Source: Pohlia nutans (Eukaryota; Streptophyta; Bryopsida; Bryales; Mniaceae). From it: 64,000 nucleotides of DNA. The notes under the pieces are model-generated. The model saw nothing but the letters and a program-made list of their open reading frames with translations. It was not told the DNA's origin and ran no database searches. Below, one piece after another: positions 35,101 through 48,336 of this stretch. The stretch lies in contig CM040092.1 in the NCBI GenBank assembly GCA_022496805.1, positions 15,828,113 to 15,892,112 on the forward strand, in the 5' to 3' direction. The position numbers and the translations under genes were made by a program. The number at the start of each line of letters is the position of its first letter. Position 1 is the stretch's first letter.

Positions 35101-38100
35101 TTTGTGTAGTTTCTTCAAAGTCAATGCACTGATAAAATGAAAAGCAATCAAGCTTATCTACCAGCAAGGTACAAAATGCAGAATAAAACTCTAAGGCATG
35201 CATAACAAACATTATCATGCCTAGTCAATAGGATAATGTTCAAGTGCAAAAAAAGATCCAAAATACCTTGTAGGCTGAAGACAAGATTGCAAAAGGAGCA
35301 TGAGAACGTACACTATGCTAATACGGAAAATCACTATACAATCTTCTCACGTAAGAAAAGCTCAGAAGACCAGAAACTTAAGCATGCAGTAGCAAATACT
35401 TTGCTCTAATGATCACAATGAAACTAACCTTGTGGCCAAGCACTTGATCTCTAAAAGTAGGCGTGACACAAAGATGTTGAAGCACTTGAAGTGATGCCTC
35501 GCACTGAATTGCAGTAACTTGAGCAACACGTTCAGCAAGTTCAAATGTGGTCTTCTTTGCAGAGAGTTTGGTACTAAGAGAGCGCAACTTCACTTGAAGG
35601 AGCACAATGTCTCGCTTGACAACATCAAAGGCGGCATCCATGAAGACGTCTACCTGCTCATAGTAAAAACTTCATTAGAAATGGTTGTATTGCAGGACAA
35701 GTATCCGCAGACAATCCTATGAGAGAGCGTTGTTCCCCAGTAGATAGTCGGCGGAATAAACCACGCTTTCAAGCGTATTAAATCAACGAGCCTTTACAAT
35801 ATCCGTAATATGATGTCTTCTGCAGAAAGGAATGAGGTGGCTTTTTTTAATCTTACTTATATACCAAGAAAATGGACACTTAAATGAACTAATTACATAC
35901 AAAACTACTTATTCTGTTTTGACTATAAATGGAGCAGAAAACCTAGCCTCTGCACGTTGAAGGCAAGCGTTTGAGTACCTGCCCGTCTTCTTCAATCAGA
36001 GAAGACTCAGCAGACTATCCTCGAATGACAGGACACAATAGTCTAAAGTACAAAGAAGCATGCAAGTACCTTTGGATGAGCAAGAAGAACATGGGCAATG
36101 TCTAGCCAGTCATGACTGATAAAAGCCATTAGCAGGTATAGACTGCATGCCACTGATGCAGTATGAAGTACTGCTATGAAGCCTCCCCCTCGACCCTCCT
36201 GCACATGCGTCAAGCCGGAAAAGATGACATCTAAGCTGAAATATAGCTGCAAACGACATCTGTAATGAACAGCATGCATCTGCTACATTCTATATAACGA
36301 GACCGCTGTGACCAAAAGCCAGTGAAGCTTTTTTCCAGAGGATTGGGGAAACGAGAACATTCAGAGAGCTGTCAAAATTATCTGTTCTTACCCAGAGGAG
36401 ACTAACACTACAAGACACAGAATATATATGTATGTGTAAAAGACGTCTCAGTAACAAAAACTTCCAAAAAACCAGAAATAAGATGAGAAACAGACCTGCT
36501 CCATATTAGCTAAAACAACCAGCATGTACGTGACAAGATCAAGAATCTGCATCCTTGTCTTCACGTCCTGTAATAGTACCTGCAAGATCACCAATACTTA
36601 AATCATTAGTAAACCATATGAAGGAATATAGATCCGAAACCAATGGCATCAACATTCACTTCCGTGCAGTTGCATTCAGGCCGCATACCTGTGAAAGTTT
36701 AGGGGATTCATGAGCCAAGGTACTCAAAGTGTGAAGCAAGCGCACGGAGCGTAGCCAATATCGCAACCGTGGCTCATTGCCGCTAGAAGCAACACACGCC
36801 ATAAGATGCAAAGGCAGGCAGCCAGCTAGTTTTTCCACATCCACCTGCAATCAGAAAATTGAACAGACAAGTCTCGTCAAGAAAATTCAGAGAAAGAATA
36901 ATTATAAGAGATTTTACCAACTTATCAAATATCAAACATGATCAACCTGATTACAGATGACCTTGGGTGTCTATCTTCAAGAAACTAAGTTCCAACAACG
37001 AAAATATAATACATAATTGTAAGGCAGAAACTCGATCGTTGAATTGTGCTTCCAGTTCAAATAAACATATGAGACTAAGATAACAATTGATATGTTTAAA
37101 GAGCTGATATTTCCGGAAAACTTACATGATCAAAACTATCGGTATCATTAAGATGATCAAGACAGAGAGCTTACTGTGAAAAGGACACCTTTCGCGGAGC
37201 ATAATTTCAGTATAAGAGACTCGTCTTCAAGTAGATGTGCCAACTCTTTAGGACCATATGCATGAAGTTCTTCAACGGCCACAAACTCGTCAACGATCTG
37301 GAGTAAGAAAAGCCCAGACATTATTTCCTGGCACTAGCACTGTCTAGGATGAAACAAGCTGATTGGAATTTACACTTCTTAAGATAATCAAACTACAGCT
37401 ACAAATGGCAATATCTCTTAAAGAGTCAATATTGATATCTCATTTCCACTTTGCAGAGATTCCCGTAACCCAAATCCTGGTAGATGATACGATAACCCCG
37501 TTCTTTGGATGAAATCAAAACTCTTATTAGGATATTTTGGACATGTTTTAAGTAACGCACCCCTTTGGAACCCTCTCTAATTCTCCCCCGCTTCAATACC
37601 CAATTTGATAGGCCATTTTGATAATTACTTAGTTGGTCCCCCTCTCCCTTTTGACGATTAGTTAGTTAGTCCCTTCCCCTTGAAATGCTCCCCACCTCAA
37701 GTACCCAATTCGACAAATTACTTAAACCCTAAAGGACCAAGAAGCCCAAATCGCGCCTCATGTTTTTTTGTAGCAGTTTTGAGTACGTTCTATGTGGACT
37801 TCCTTTTGTTCAATTTTTTTTTTTTTTTTTTTAACCAAGACATGCAATGTCCTTCACTGATTATATTTTTCACAATATGATCAATTAAATTTGTCATTTT
37901 AAAACCATGAATCCTTCGTCCTTCAGGGGTTAATTGGTCAACCCCCTCTCAGGCCACTTTCGAAAGTCCAATCTAATTGGAATCTACCAACAAACCTAAT
38001 TCAACACTATAATTGTTCATTAATTGATCCAAAGTTTTAAAATTTTAATGTTGAGAACTCGAGGTTTTAGTACAATTGTAGATTTCATTGCATGCTTATC

Positions 38101-39660
38101 ACAAAGTAACATTATTACTCAAGTATGGCCCTTGCGTAGGATAATTGACAATTTGTGGCTTTGAAAAATATTCGCACAATTAGTGTAAATCTGGAACAAT
38201 AATCAGAATGCCTTGAATTATTATTTTTTCAATCTACAACCCAGCAGGCTTTGCGAATCAATTTAGAAAACGTTGGAAACCGTGATGTGGAACATGATAT
38301 AAGCAACAAGAAGAGAAGTTTGCTCACGTTGGAACCACGTCGCGCCATCTCGTCCCCTAAACCACTTGCCTGCATTACATATCACTACCATCACGTCAAG
38401 TGTCATCTATCAATCACCTAAAACTGCACACAATGGTGATCAACCTGATGCACTGCGTCCACTCGGCTAATTCCAGAAATATCATGCATCCATGGTATAA
38501 TTACTGACTACAGCTTCTTCCATGTAGTATTCATTGACGTGACCAGCCAGACACCTTGTCAAGTAATTACTGGCTCAATCCTACACTTTTAATTCTACAT
38601 AGTGTGAGCCACACTACTGGGAGCAATTTACATTATTTGAAAACACTTTTATTAAAGTAGTCCACTTCAATTAAGAAACGCGCATTGTTTAAGCTACTTC
38701 AGACACCCAAGAACATGAACCGACAGTACTTGCGCAACAATGGAAGTGTCAGAAACAAAAGAATTCAGCTTAGACAAGGACCTATCCGAAAAAGCCTTGG
38801 ACTATATCAGCTTGCAACTGATTCAAAAGCTCCACATCATTCCACGGAGAGATAACAAAGAGATTAACCCTATTGTTAAAGAAAATTCCCATCTTTTAGG
38901 TTACGATCGTTCAATGCTATGGGCTGCATTCCCAACAACCTTCAGTGACAATCTTCAGGTTGTTAGGAGATGCTCATGATCGGTACAAGACAAAACCGTG
39001 TGAGGTTACTCCTGGCGTTAAATTACTCACGTGAAATTCCGCAACAGAAAAGCAATTGAATTCAATAACAATAAACTTCATGTTGCAGCACAATCGAAAT
39101 CATAAACGACAATTACGAAGTGCAATAAATACACGTAACTTCGACTTTTTCACGGTTATTAGGTTTTTCACGGTTCTTAGGTGGTTAAACTCACACGGTC
39201 ATCTTCAGCCTATTAGGAACTACTCATGATCGGTGCAAGACAAAACCATGTAAAGTTCTAGAATTAGACTACTCACGTTAAATTACTCGCGTAAAATTTC
39301 GCAACAATAGCAAAAATAAATAAAAATGCAATCCAATTCTATAATAATACTAAGGAAAAAGCTACAAATTGCAGAATCACAAAAGACAATTACAAAGTGC
39401 TATAAATACGACCTTTTTCACGGTTACCAGAGCCGGTAATTTGTTTTAAAACATTAAAAAAAGCTCCTTCAACTGTAAACCCTTCCGTTTGCACGAATAA
39501 TATCATGAGAAAGAACACGAACCTGTTGTTTCCGCTTGTTCTCCCTTCGTTTCGGTTGCGGCTCCTGATCAGCGAGCTCGTCGCGCTTGAATTTCGTCGC
39601 CAGAGTTTCAACAAGAACCTGATCAGCGTCGAAAGGACTATTGTCCCCGTCACCGCGCAT
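29117..39660 (-). CDS. NDX: NODULIN HOMEOBOX (NDX) homologue
   Basis: Eighteen minus-strand exons: 39660-39523, 38369-38328, 37297-37175, 36844-36689, 36579-36496, 36246-36070, 35653-35429, 35061-34930, 34581-34486, 34229-34065, 33823-33508, 33137-33012, 32684-32615, 32471-32417, 31916-31719, 30718-30200, 30018-29984, 29747-29117. Phases agree throughout and give about 1095 residues, somewhat longer than angiosperm NDX (about 900-950). Landmarks are VDVEKLAGCLPLHLMA (exon 4), SVACSLYLLMAFISHDW and HVLLAHPKVD (exons 6-7), LADIFSDDSNFR (exon 10) and EQDASLIFDPFEAAG (exon 11). The divergent homeodomain begins near residue 832 at a KKRKR nuclear-signal-like run and ends with LKNWLNNRKARIAR; two introns split it. 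The C-terminal NDX-B-like block starts near 987 (WKIGDTVSLRG). In Arabidopsis NDX is nuclear, binds single-stranded DNA at the COOLAIR R-loop and works with PRC1. Exon 2 and exons 14-15 are the least certain. Confidence 0.93.
30819..31407 (+). mobile_element. TTAA element, 'CGTCAGAGCGTC' family, in an NDX intron
   Basis: TTAACCCCTAAACGTCAGAG at the left and the reverse complement of TTAACCCCTAGACGTACC at the right, 589 bp. Interior shared with 58388-59278 at high identity and with 59275-59857 in opposite orientation. Confidence 0.85.
37722..37933 (+). mobile_element. Short TTAA element, 212 bp, in an NDX intron
   Basis: TTAAACCCTAAAGGACCAAG at the left and the reverse complement of TTAACCCCTGAAGGACGAAG at the right. 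Contains ACATGCAATGTCCTTCACTGA and a run of about 18 T. Relatives: 44664-44902, about 50400-50653, and fragments at 13571, 15690 and 61918. Confidence 0.75.
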
Positions 39661-41218
39661 TCTCTACTTCTTCTCTAATAATAGATGCTTCTTGAAAAAC
39701 ACAAACAAGAAATAAAAATAATTCAACCTCCAATATTTGTATATTCTAATCCCTCAAACTGACCGCAATTCTCCGTTAGAAAACTTCGAATACATTCCGG
39801 AGACGCTATGACTCTCACATCACCAAGAACGAAGGAAGGAATGAGCGAATGAGCGAACGACGGCAAGAAAATTCCGAAAAAGAAACGGTTACGAAAGAGA
39901 GAGCAAGAAAAAAAAGAACGAGGAGATGTGAGAGAAAGAATGTGCGAGGAAGGAGAAATGCTGGAATCAATGGCGAGCAAACGCTGCAAAGAGCCGAGAG
40001 AACAATGGAAAACACGGACCCTAAGAGCTGCAGGTTTTGGCCATCGCTGCTTCGAACAAGACATAGCTCTGTGGTCGTCTTCTTCGACCTTCATGCTCCG
40101 AAGCACGTCCCCAAATCCCATGTCCCCAAATTTCACGTCCCCGAATTATCAGTCCCGAAAGCTTGAGACCATTCCCATGTATCCTCAAATTTCTTGTTAA
40201 AATCGAGGTCCTGATTTGATTTGGGATGACTTCCCAATTGTAGCGAGGTTGGTATATAGCTTGTTAACCCTTTTTATTGGGTTTTTTTAGTGCCATATTG
40301 CACTGATAAAATAATTTGACTACAAAACGATTAGAAATTCAATATTAGATCGCTAAATATTTTCAATTTTTTATAAAATATTAGATGAAATCATCACATT
40401 TGGATGAAAAATATATTAAAAAGTGGATAAAAAAAATTTCCTATCCAAAATATAAATGTATGTAGAAGGAAAAAAAGAAAAAAAGAAAGAAAAAAAGAAA
40501 AAAAGAAAAAACGAAGAGGTTGTTGTTTGTTGATACTAGCCAGATTCCTCTTCTCTATCAAAATTTAGACATGGGTTGGTATATCAAGTTCAGAAAATAG
40601 AGATACTAGTGTCACAGGTAGACATGCTCTTAGCCTAGGTTTGTATGCATACTTTTGGTGGAGGGGTAGGGTAGGTATAAAATATTTCTAAAAATAAATG
40701 TCAATATTCTTCAAAATTATTTTTTTGTATAGAGAAATTTCAAAAAAGAGAATCTTAGAGAATATTTGTGAATATTTCAATTGGTAAATCTTGTGATTTG
40801 AAGAAAATTAAATATTCACCATAGATGTGTTGATCCTGCACACTAAACGTAAACTTCCATGTGGGGATCGGTTGGGTGAAAGGCACTAGAAGACAAGAAA
40901 TGAAGTCTCAAGAACCACCCATATTCCACTCATTTTGGTACAAATGAAATATATACTCTTGAGTTATCTTGGTTTCACCCATTTTGGTAGAGCTTTCTCC
41001 TTTTGAGGACCGGCCATCCATACATGGAAGCCTAGCCTAACTACAGTATTTCAATTAGTAGAATCTATGAGCATATTCAATGGAAAGTAAGTGTTTTTTT
41101 TATTGCAATGAATATGTTTTTTCAAATGTCACATACGTACTGGTTATAACTTATGAAAAAGTTTAAGTGGCACCAATATCAATAAATGAACCTTATATGT
41201 GTTAAGGTTTAACCCCTA
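39661..41218. other. NDX 5' flank, likely promoter and leader; otherwise gene-free
   Basis: Directly upstream of the NDX start. 39840-39960 is an almost pure purine tract (GA-rich) on the + strand, so a CT-rich leader for the NDX transcript. 40106-40155 has three near-repeats of ACGTCCCCAAAT. Overlapping open frames on both strands here come from this low-complexity sequence. No second gene is recognised to 41218. Confidence 0.45.
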
Positions 41219-41784
41219 AACGTTCTCACCCTTTTCGGATTTGGCAGTTTTCCAAAGATGCATTATAAAATGCAACTAAGAGGGATATTTTCAAGTTGAT
41301 GAATGAATAAAAGTTGTACATTATGCATTTTAGATTCTATCCATACGGTTAGATTTGCAATTGCTATCACCAATATTTGTGTATTCAATTTCAAACTTAA
41401 AATTTAACACTCTTTTGTAATATGATTACGAATAAGATATTGACAATCTAATAATGAAATTTGTTGGGATGGGTTGAAATGTAATACTCTAAGTGTAGTG
41501 ATTTTTGGAGATTTTTTGGTTGCTTAATTTTAGTAGTTGACTTTTTCAAGAGCACTTTTAGACTAAAATCTTTGAAATTTTGGGTGGAACACTACAATAT
41601 GAAATGAGGCATAAAAATTTCACAAATCATCCCCTTTCTAATCGGATCACACATGCACGGAGATAACTTCCCATAAAAAATTCAATAAAAAATCCACGCT
41701 GCAAAAAGTGCATAATGGATGAGAAAACAGACTTCAAATCCGTACATCATGCAAAATATGCATGGTTGGGCGGTTAGGGGTTAA
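41219..41784 (+). mobile_element. TTAA element, 'AAATGCAACTAAGAGGG' family, complete copy
   Basis: TTAACCCCTAAACGTTC and the reverse complement of TTAACCCCTAACCGCCC, 566 bp. Flanks GGT|TTAA ... TTAA|ACC are themselves palindromic. Confidence 0.85.
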
Positions 41785-44274
41785 ACCAACTTCAATCTTA
41801 ACCTCTAAAGGTCTAATTACTAACTCATTTATGGTTGATAAATGTTTTCAAGCTTTTGTTATTCACAATCAAAAAGTGTTCTTTAGTGTGGTTTTTTTTT
41901 TTTTTTTTTTTTTTTTCCTCTTTTTTTAGCTCAACAAGGTTACTCTACTTCACAATGGTCAAATACTACCTAAACCAAAATTTATGTGATATTAAATTAT
42001 GGTAAGAGAAATTGTGAAATTTTGACTTCGTTGACTTTCAATTCAAAAGTAGCATTGAAAAAATGAATTAATAGATTTAAGCAGTAGAAAATTGCAAATT
42101 AGGTTGGAAAAGGTGAGGGGGTTCCAATTGTTGTATTTAAGGTAATTCATTGGAATGAAAGCAAATACAAACCCCTTTTTATAACACTAAATTTCAAGAT
42201 TGGAAAGTGAAACCACTGATAGTTCTCATCGTTGATATTGTGAACCTTTATAAACATTAAAAAAAAAAAGTTACGTACAATCTTCAACATTTCAAAATCA
42301 ACCATAAAGAAAACTCTAAATAAAATTAATACTATAATTATCTATTTATTACTCTATGTATTTATTAATTCCTAATGGATTTGAAAACTTGAAAATAATC
42401 AACACCCTTGAACAACATTATAAGATCTACTATAAATTTAATACTTCCTCAAAAAAAATTACACCTACAAATATCTAAATTCATATGTCCCGGGGAGGGA
42501 GGGGGGGGCCGCCAAGACCTACTCTAAGCTAAAAAGGTAAAAAGAGGGGGAGGGGGAGGGAAAAAAGGAAAAAGGAGGGGGAGGAGGAAAAATGAGAAAA
42601 ATTAGAATTAAGCGTTGAGATCTCCTTGACCGTGCGTCTGCTGGTCACGTTTTTGGTACCGTTGGAAAGTTCTCGATGAGGAGAAGTGCACCAAAGTCAT
42701 TTTGTTGCTTTCAGAGGTACATTGTGAGAGTTTTGGAATTTTGAGTGATTTTTGACATTATAAATTGAAGTAAATTATGAAAAATTAAAATTGGGAGTTT
42801 TTGATGTTATTATGGGCATTGTCAGAAAGCTCTCTATGAGTAGGGATGTAGCAAAGTCATTTTGTAACTTTTGGATCTATCGTGTAAAAGTTATGGATTC
42901 TTAATCAAATTTCCTCACCATTAATTAAAATAAAATTATGGATAAATGAATCTAAAAATAAAATAAAAAGAAAAAGCATGGTTAAACCACGGGGAGGCCA
43001 ACAAAACACGGGCGCACTGGTTGTTTTCTATAAGTCGAACATAAAAAAATTACAGTGATCTTTAATTTTAAAAAGAAAACAACAAAAAACAATTATGTAA
43101 GTGTTTAAAGTGAAAATTTTGTTTTAAATTGAATTTGTATATCAAATAAAATTTCCTAAAATAATTAAATTGATCTTGAATAGGATTTTAAAATATCAAA
43201 ATAAACTTTGATTAATTTTATTTTTCATTTTGACTTTGATTTTTTTAGGTTTTAGGGTATTCTAAAAACAAGAATACAATATTAAATCATTTAGCATTGT
43301 TGGAAAAAAATAACATTCAATATTGATAAAATTGATTGTAAATTCTATATAATAAATGAGATCATCTAAATTGAAGTGAAAATAAATGAAATTATGTAGT
43401 AAAGTGAAGAATATACAAAATGATTACAATAAGAGTTGTCATTTTATTTCTACAAAAAAGCATGTGTTGAACTTGTAGCTGTGTAATAAAAATGAAAACC
43501 AATGCTCTGTAAAATTCATCAATATGACAATTAAAATCTCTATATCATCATAGTTTTACATATGTGATAAAAACTAAATACCGGTATTGAATGAGACGCA
43601 TAAATAGATCATGCCAAAGTCTTTTGGAAATTTTAAGTAGTTTTTGCCGAATTTCATATAAATTATTTTTTGAAATTGCCAAAATGATGAAAAATTACCA
43701 ATTTTTACACAGCTTAATATTATTTGAGTGATCAAGCGTGAGTTTTGGAGGAAGAAAGAATCGATTTTGTGATCAAATTCATTCTAAGTCACTCCCAAAT
43801 AATATGGGATAAGAAGATCTTGCAAGTCCATGTGAATTCTCACTACACCATATTTTTCAGTAGATTTTGGTGCACAATTGAGCATAGAAAATGATTTTAT
43901 TTAAAATGTTCTTAACTAAGAAAGGTTAGAAGGCCAAGTCATCTTCCATGTCCAAAAATAATTTTGTAATTTGAAGTTTTTATGAATGAGATATGAACAA
44001 ATTTCAGAAAGGTAGTGAAGAATGTGCATGAGTTGAATAATAAGAAAATGTGTTGTGATCAGACTTTCGAGGCTCAATTGTGCATAGTAGACTAACTTAT
44101 TTTGAATATTGATCAACAAAGAAAATATTCACAATCATGCAATCTTTCACCCCCAAGAAGAATTTTGTGATTTGGAGTTTTTATGCTTAAGTTATGCACA
44201 TTTTTATAAAGGAGTTTAACCGGTTAACTTTAAAGCAATTGTCCTACTTTGTCCTATCCAAGAGTGAGACCCCA

Positions 44275-44310
<36 letters not shown>

Positions 44311-44663
44311 ACTACATGTGTAAATTAGGTACCACCTAAGTTCACAAGGTATTTTATGGGGGGTTGCTTACCTCTAAAATTCTGAATTTATCAGGACATT
44401 AGTTTATTAAAAAAAACTAAGCGAGGAGCATTTTTGAGACTATGTCTTGTTTGTAAAAATTGAAGCCTATTTATTGTTTGCACCATATGAATCTTAGAAA
44501 ACATTCAATACTGCAGAAGCTAAAAAATAGTGTGCACACACATGTATTTATCATTCACAGGGTGACCAATTTATGATAATGCAAACAAAAGACAATAACT
44601 GTGAACAACAAACATACACAATGGCAGCAAAGCCAAATTGGAAGTAAGGATACCTAATTGGCC
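41785..44663. other. Gene-free, low-complexity region
   Basis: Contains a long T run (about 41889-41918), a purine-rich GA tract with CCGGGGAGGGAGG... at about 42490-42600, and the G homopolymer at 44276-44309. No exon or terminal repeats recognised. Confidence 0.5.
44276..44309 (+). repeat. Homopolymer of 34 G
   Basis: An unbroken run of G preceded by CCCCAC. It could form stacked G-quadruplex structures on the + strand. The true length may be uncertain because assemblers and sequencers handle such runs badly. Confidence 0.8.
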
Positions 44664-44902
44664 TTAACCCTTTCAAGACCAAGAATTCATCGTTTAAAAA
44701 TGACAAATTCAATCATTCATATAATGAAAAGTATGATCCAGATAGGACCAAATTTTATATCACCAGAATTAGTAAAGAACATTGCATGTGTTGACCAAAA
44801 ACATAAATAAATTTGAACAATAGAAACTTCACATAGAACCCACTCAAAATTGCTAAAAAAAACATGAAGCCATATTTGGTTGATTGGTCATGAAAGGGTT
44901 AA
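44664..44902 (-). mobile_element. Short TTAA element of the 37722 family, reverse orientation
   Basis: TTAACCCTTTCAAGACC and the reverse complement of TTAACCCTTTCATGACC. The interior contains AGTAAAGAACATTGCATGTG, the reverse complement of the family's conserved ACATGCAATGT..TTCACT segment. Confidence 0.7.
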
Positions 44903-46629
44903 ACACTTCCCAAGCAAGGGTTCTTTAGGGACCCTCAAAATTAAGGCTCAACTGTACATCTCGGATGTACATTCAAAGTTTATAGCGGCATTTACTAATG
45001 CAAAGTTTTGATAAAAGTATGTGAAGTTGTATTTAAAAATCCCCCTTTATAGAACTTTTATGCAAAAATTATCCACCAAACGGACTGTATTGAATTAACC
45101 ACAAATAACCCAAACAAACTCCAACTAACCCATTATTTAAAGTGCAAGAACAAAAGAAAGAACAGGGACGTTGGAAGTCAAGTGGGATGCGCTCCCTATT
45201 GCCACACAAAAATCCACGCAAAGGATCGCTAAATGCCGACACCATAACACCATACCCTGGGAACAAACACGCTCAGCCCCAACGTCTCATAATCACACAA
45301 AGGGATTAAAAAACATCTCAAAGGATAAATATAGACAGGGGACAAACTTCTAAAGATTCAAATCCTCAATGCAACAGCTGAATCTGACTACTTCCTAATT
45401 TCCCAAACATTGAACAGTCGCAGCAACATACTATCAAACGCTCTTAGTACCGACACAAGAATTAGAAAGAACATGATTAAAAATGTCCAAAAATCACCTA
45501 AACCTCATCATAGGCTAGTATTCAGTGAGGCTAATCTATGAAGTTGGAAGCAACGTCAAAATCGACTTTACCTCACATCTTTTTGTTAGCATGGAGTGAG
45601 TTGTGACAAAACCCTAGTAAGAAACAAACTATACAAAGCATATTCTACAAACACAAGGCCTTGAAAAAACCAAGAAGGTAACAAAAACTCACCCGCAAAT
45701 TTGACCAGCGCGAGAAAATTTGGTCACAGGAGCTTACTCCCAACAGGAAAAGAGTCACGAAACCTAAACCACAAACAGTCCATGCAACACACGAACATAG
45801 ATTGAGAAACAATGAAAATTGTCTCTCTAACCTCAAAACATGTCCACAACCACGGCCGGCACGTCGGAGCTCCAAACCCTAACCAAGCTCTAGATCCTCA
45901 ACAGCCAAAAAGAAGAGGAAAGTCACGCTGCGCTGAAAGCTTCCACTAGTAGGATTTTGGTCCTTCATAACTAGTCCTTTGTGATATAAATGGTCCTTTG
46001 TGACTCAATTCTTTAAAAAAAAAAAAAAAAATTGGACAATTAAAGTGACAAAAGACCAATTATAAAGGACCAAAATCCTACTAGTGTTCTTGCCCACGCG
46101 TTTTAGCCAGGTCATTCCTAATCGGAAACCTTGAATTCTACTGAAATTACTCTAAAACGGCGTCATGTCCTCAAAGACCCTGTCATTTGTATATCATCCA
46201 ACATTTTTGGACAAAATCCTGTACACTCTTTGCCTCCATAAGTCAAATTTAAGATCTTCTAATTGAATCTATTAATATTTGCATTCTTTTAAAAAAACAT
46301 TCATGCCATATATTACTTCTAAGAGAAAAAAAAGTAGAGGTATTTTCTGCTACCATTATTTTCTTCTATAATGTATACATCCAATTAATTCATGTTATCT
46401 TACATTAAAAAATATATATAAATTTTACCTCACATGAATAAAAACCGCCATATCTTTGAACTCAAGTACTTTCTAAGTTGTCTTATAGTGCCCTCCCCGG
46501 GTCATATGTCTATCTATATGTATGTATGTACTTGTGCATAGTGTACAACTATCATTAAAGACTTAATATATAGTCATTTATGCAAATAATTGTCAAGTCA
46601 CTTTACAAATCATGTAAGGTAACTATACT
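44903..46629. other. Gene-free stretch with a CACTA MITE
   Basis: Unique-looking sequence, slightly GC-richer near 45100-45900. A minus-strand frame at 45645-45875 is hydrophobic but unrecognised. Holds the MITE at 45944-46086. Confidence 0.4.
45944..46086. mobile_element. CACTA-type MITE, 143 bp
   Basis: Perfect terminal repeats CACTAGTAGGATTTTGGTCC with the 3-bp duplication TTC on both sides (45941-45943, 46087-46089). Interior ends also pair (CCTTTGTGA... / ...AAAGGACC). Its ends share CACTAGTAG with 16361-16480 but the interior differs. Confidence 0.85.
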
Positions 46630-47178
46630 TTAACCCCTAAGCGCTCAAACGACCATTTTTTGGTCGCTGCCCAAATTTAACGGGCTGCCTGGAACAAAAA
46701 AATATATATTTGAAAAAATAAAAAATATTTTAAAATACTACATCAAGTCTACTTTCCAACCAATTTGAATTATGGCAATCCGAGTTAAATTCCACCCGGG
46801 AGAATTTTTCAAAGTAGATCACCTCAACATTGTCTTAGTGTTATAAAATTTGCTATTTGGGGAAAGTAATGATGATCCCTCCATCATTTCTTTTGCTTTT
46901 TTGAAGTTTACAATAGATAGCCCAACTTTAACCAATCATACTAAATTTTGAACTCTAAAATTGAAAATTATAATTTATACAAATTTTCAAAGGTTAATGC
47001 TTTTAAATTCATTAAAAAATGACCTAAAGTTATTTTTGGAAGTTTGACCATAGAGATAATTTGTAGAGATGATACTCTACATTTTGTCTATTGAACCAAA
47101 CTCCATCAAACATATGGAAGGCACATATTATAACACATCTATGTTTTGTTCAATACCCCTCGGGCTTTTAGGGGTTAA
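46630..47178 (+). mobile_element. TTAA-flanked element, 'GGTCGCTGCCC' family, copy 2
   Basis: TTAACCCCTAAGCGCTC and TTTTAGGGGTTAA, 549 bp. Collinear with 7776-8328. Confidence 0.8.
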
Positions 47179-47282
47179 AGTGAGCATTTACATGAAAGCA
47201 TTTATATCTACTATAATATGACATTTCAACCGAGAAATGCTACACTGTAGTAGATACAGACGGTTTAAGGTAAATGCTCGCT

Positions 47283-48152
47283 TTAACCTCTAAATACCCA
47301 CAGTCCTCTCTAGATTTGGAGAATCACAAAGATGCATTATAAAATGCCTATAGAAGTCATTCTCAAAAATTTAGATAACCATGAGAGAACAAAAATAAGG
47401 TGTCGTTTATTCATTTGAGATTAAATTTTTAAATTTTTAAAAGTAATATAGGGTGTCTTAAAACCAAATTGAGAATATTTTATGAATATTCTTAGAACAT
47501 ACAATGAATATACCCTAAATATACTATAAATATTATAATATTCCAATTATTTTATAGCCCTCCATTAAATACCATGTGTTCGCTGAGGTATCCCAAAATT
47601 CACACTAAGTGACTTTCCCAAGATAAAATGCAACTAAGAGGGATATTTTGAACTTGATGTACGAATAAAAGTTGTACATTATGAATTTTAGATTCTATCC
47701 ATACGGTTAGATCTATAATTGCTATAACCAATATTTTGTATAAAATTTGAAACTTAAAACTCAAAATTCTTCTATAATTTGATTACAAATAAGATATTGA
47801 CAATTATGTGGATGAAATTTGTTGTGATGGGTTGAAATGTAATACTCTAAGAGAAGTGATTTTTGGAGATTTTTTGGTTGCTTAGTTTTATGAGTTGACT
47901 TTTTCAAGAGCTATTTTGAATTATTTTGAACTAAGATCTTAGATTTTTTTGGTGAATCACTACAACATGAAATGAGGCATAAAAAGTTCACAAATCATCC
48001 CCTTTCTAATCCGTTCACACATGCATGAAGCTGACTTCTTATAAAATCTATAGTAAAAAATCAACACTCCAAAAAGTGCATGACGGATGAGAAAACATGA
48101 ATGAAATCTATACATCGTCCAAAAAATGAACACCTGGGCAATTAAGGATTAA
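47283..48152 (+). mobile_element. TTAA element, 'AAATGCAACTAAGAGGG' family, with internal insertion
   Basis: TTAACCTCTAAATACCC and the reverse complement of TTAATCCTTAATTGCCC. The normal interior is interrupted at about 47345-47625 by a segment resembling 54382-54656. Flanking partial duplicates of ATAAAATGC mark the junctions. Confidence 0.7.
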
Positions 48153-48157
48153 GGTAT

Positions 48158-48255
48158 AGTCCCCTTGTCCGGTGGGCACCGGGTCATTGACATTACGAAC
48201 GGACACTTTATTCACGCCGGCCTTGAATTAGGGTCGGAGTTTCTATCTACCTTAA
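48158..48255 (+). repeat. LINE-tail-like module, copy 5
   Basis: CCCCTTGTCCGGTGGGCACC, GGACACTTTATTCACGCCGG, then TTTCTATCTACC. It starts a few bases after the preceding TTAA element. Confidence 0.7.
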
Positions 48256-48336
48256 AACCCTCTTTATTTTAGATTGTCGCATGTTATCTTAGCTTTAAAA
48301 TTCTAGATGGTATCGACGATGGTACAAAGTCTACCC

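Noticed and set aside
39723..40200. Overlapping frames on both strands upstream of NDX
   Set aside because: They arise from a purine-rich low-complexity tract. No family resemblance, start context or splice pattern.
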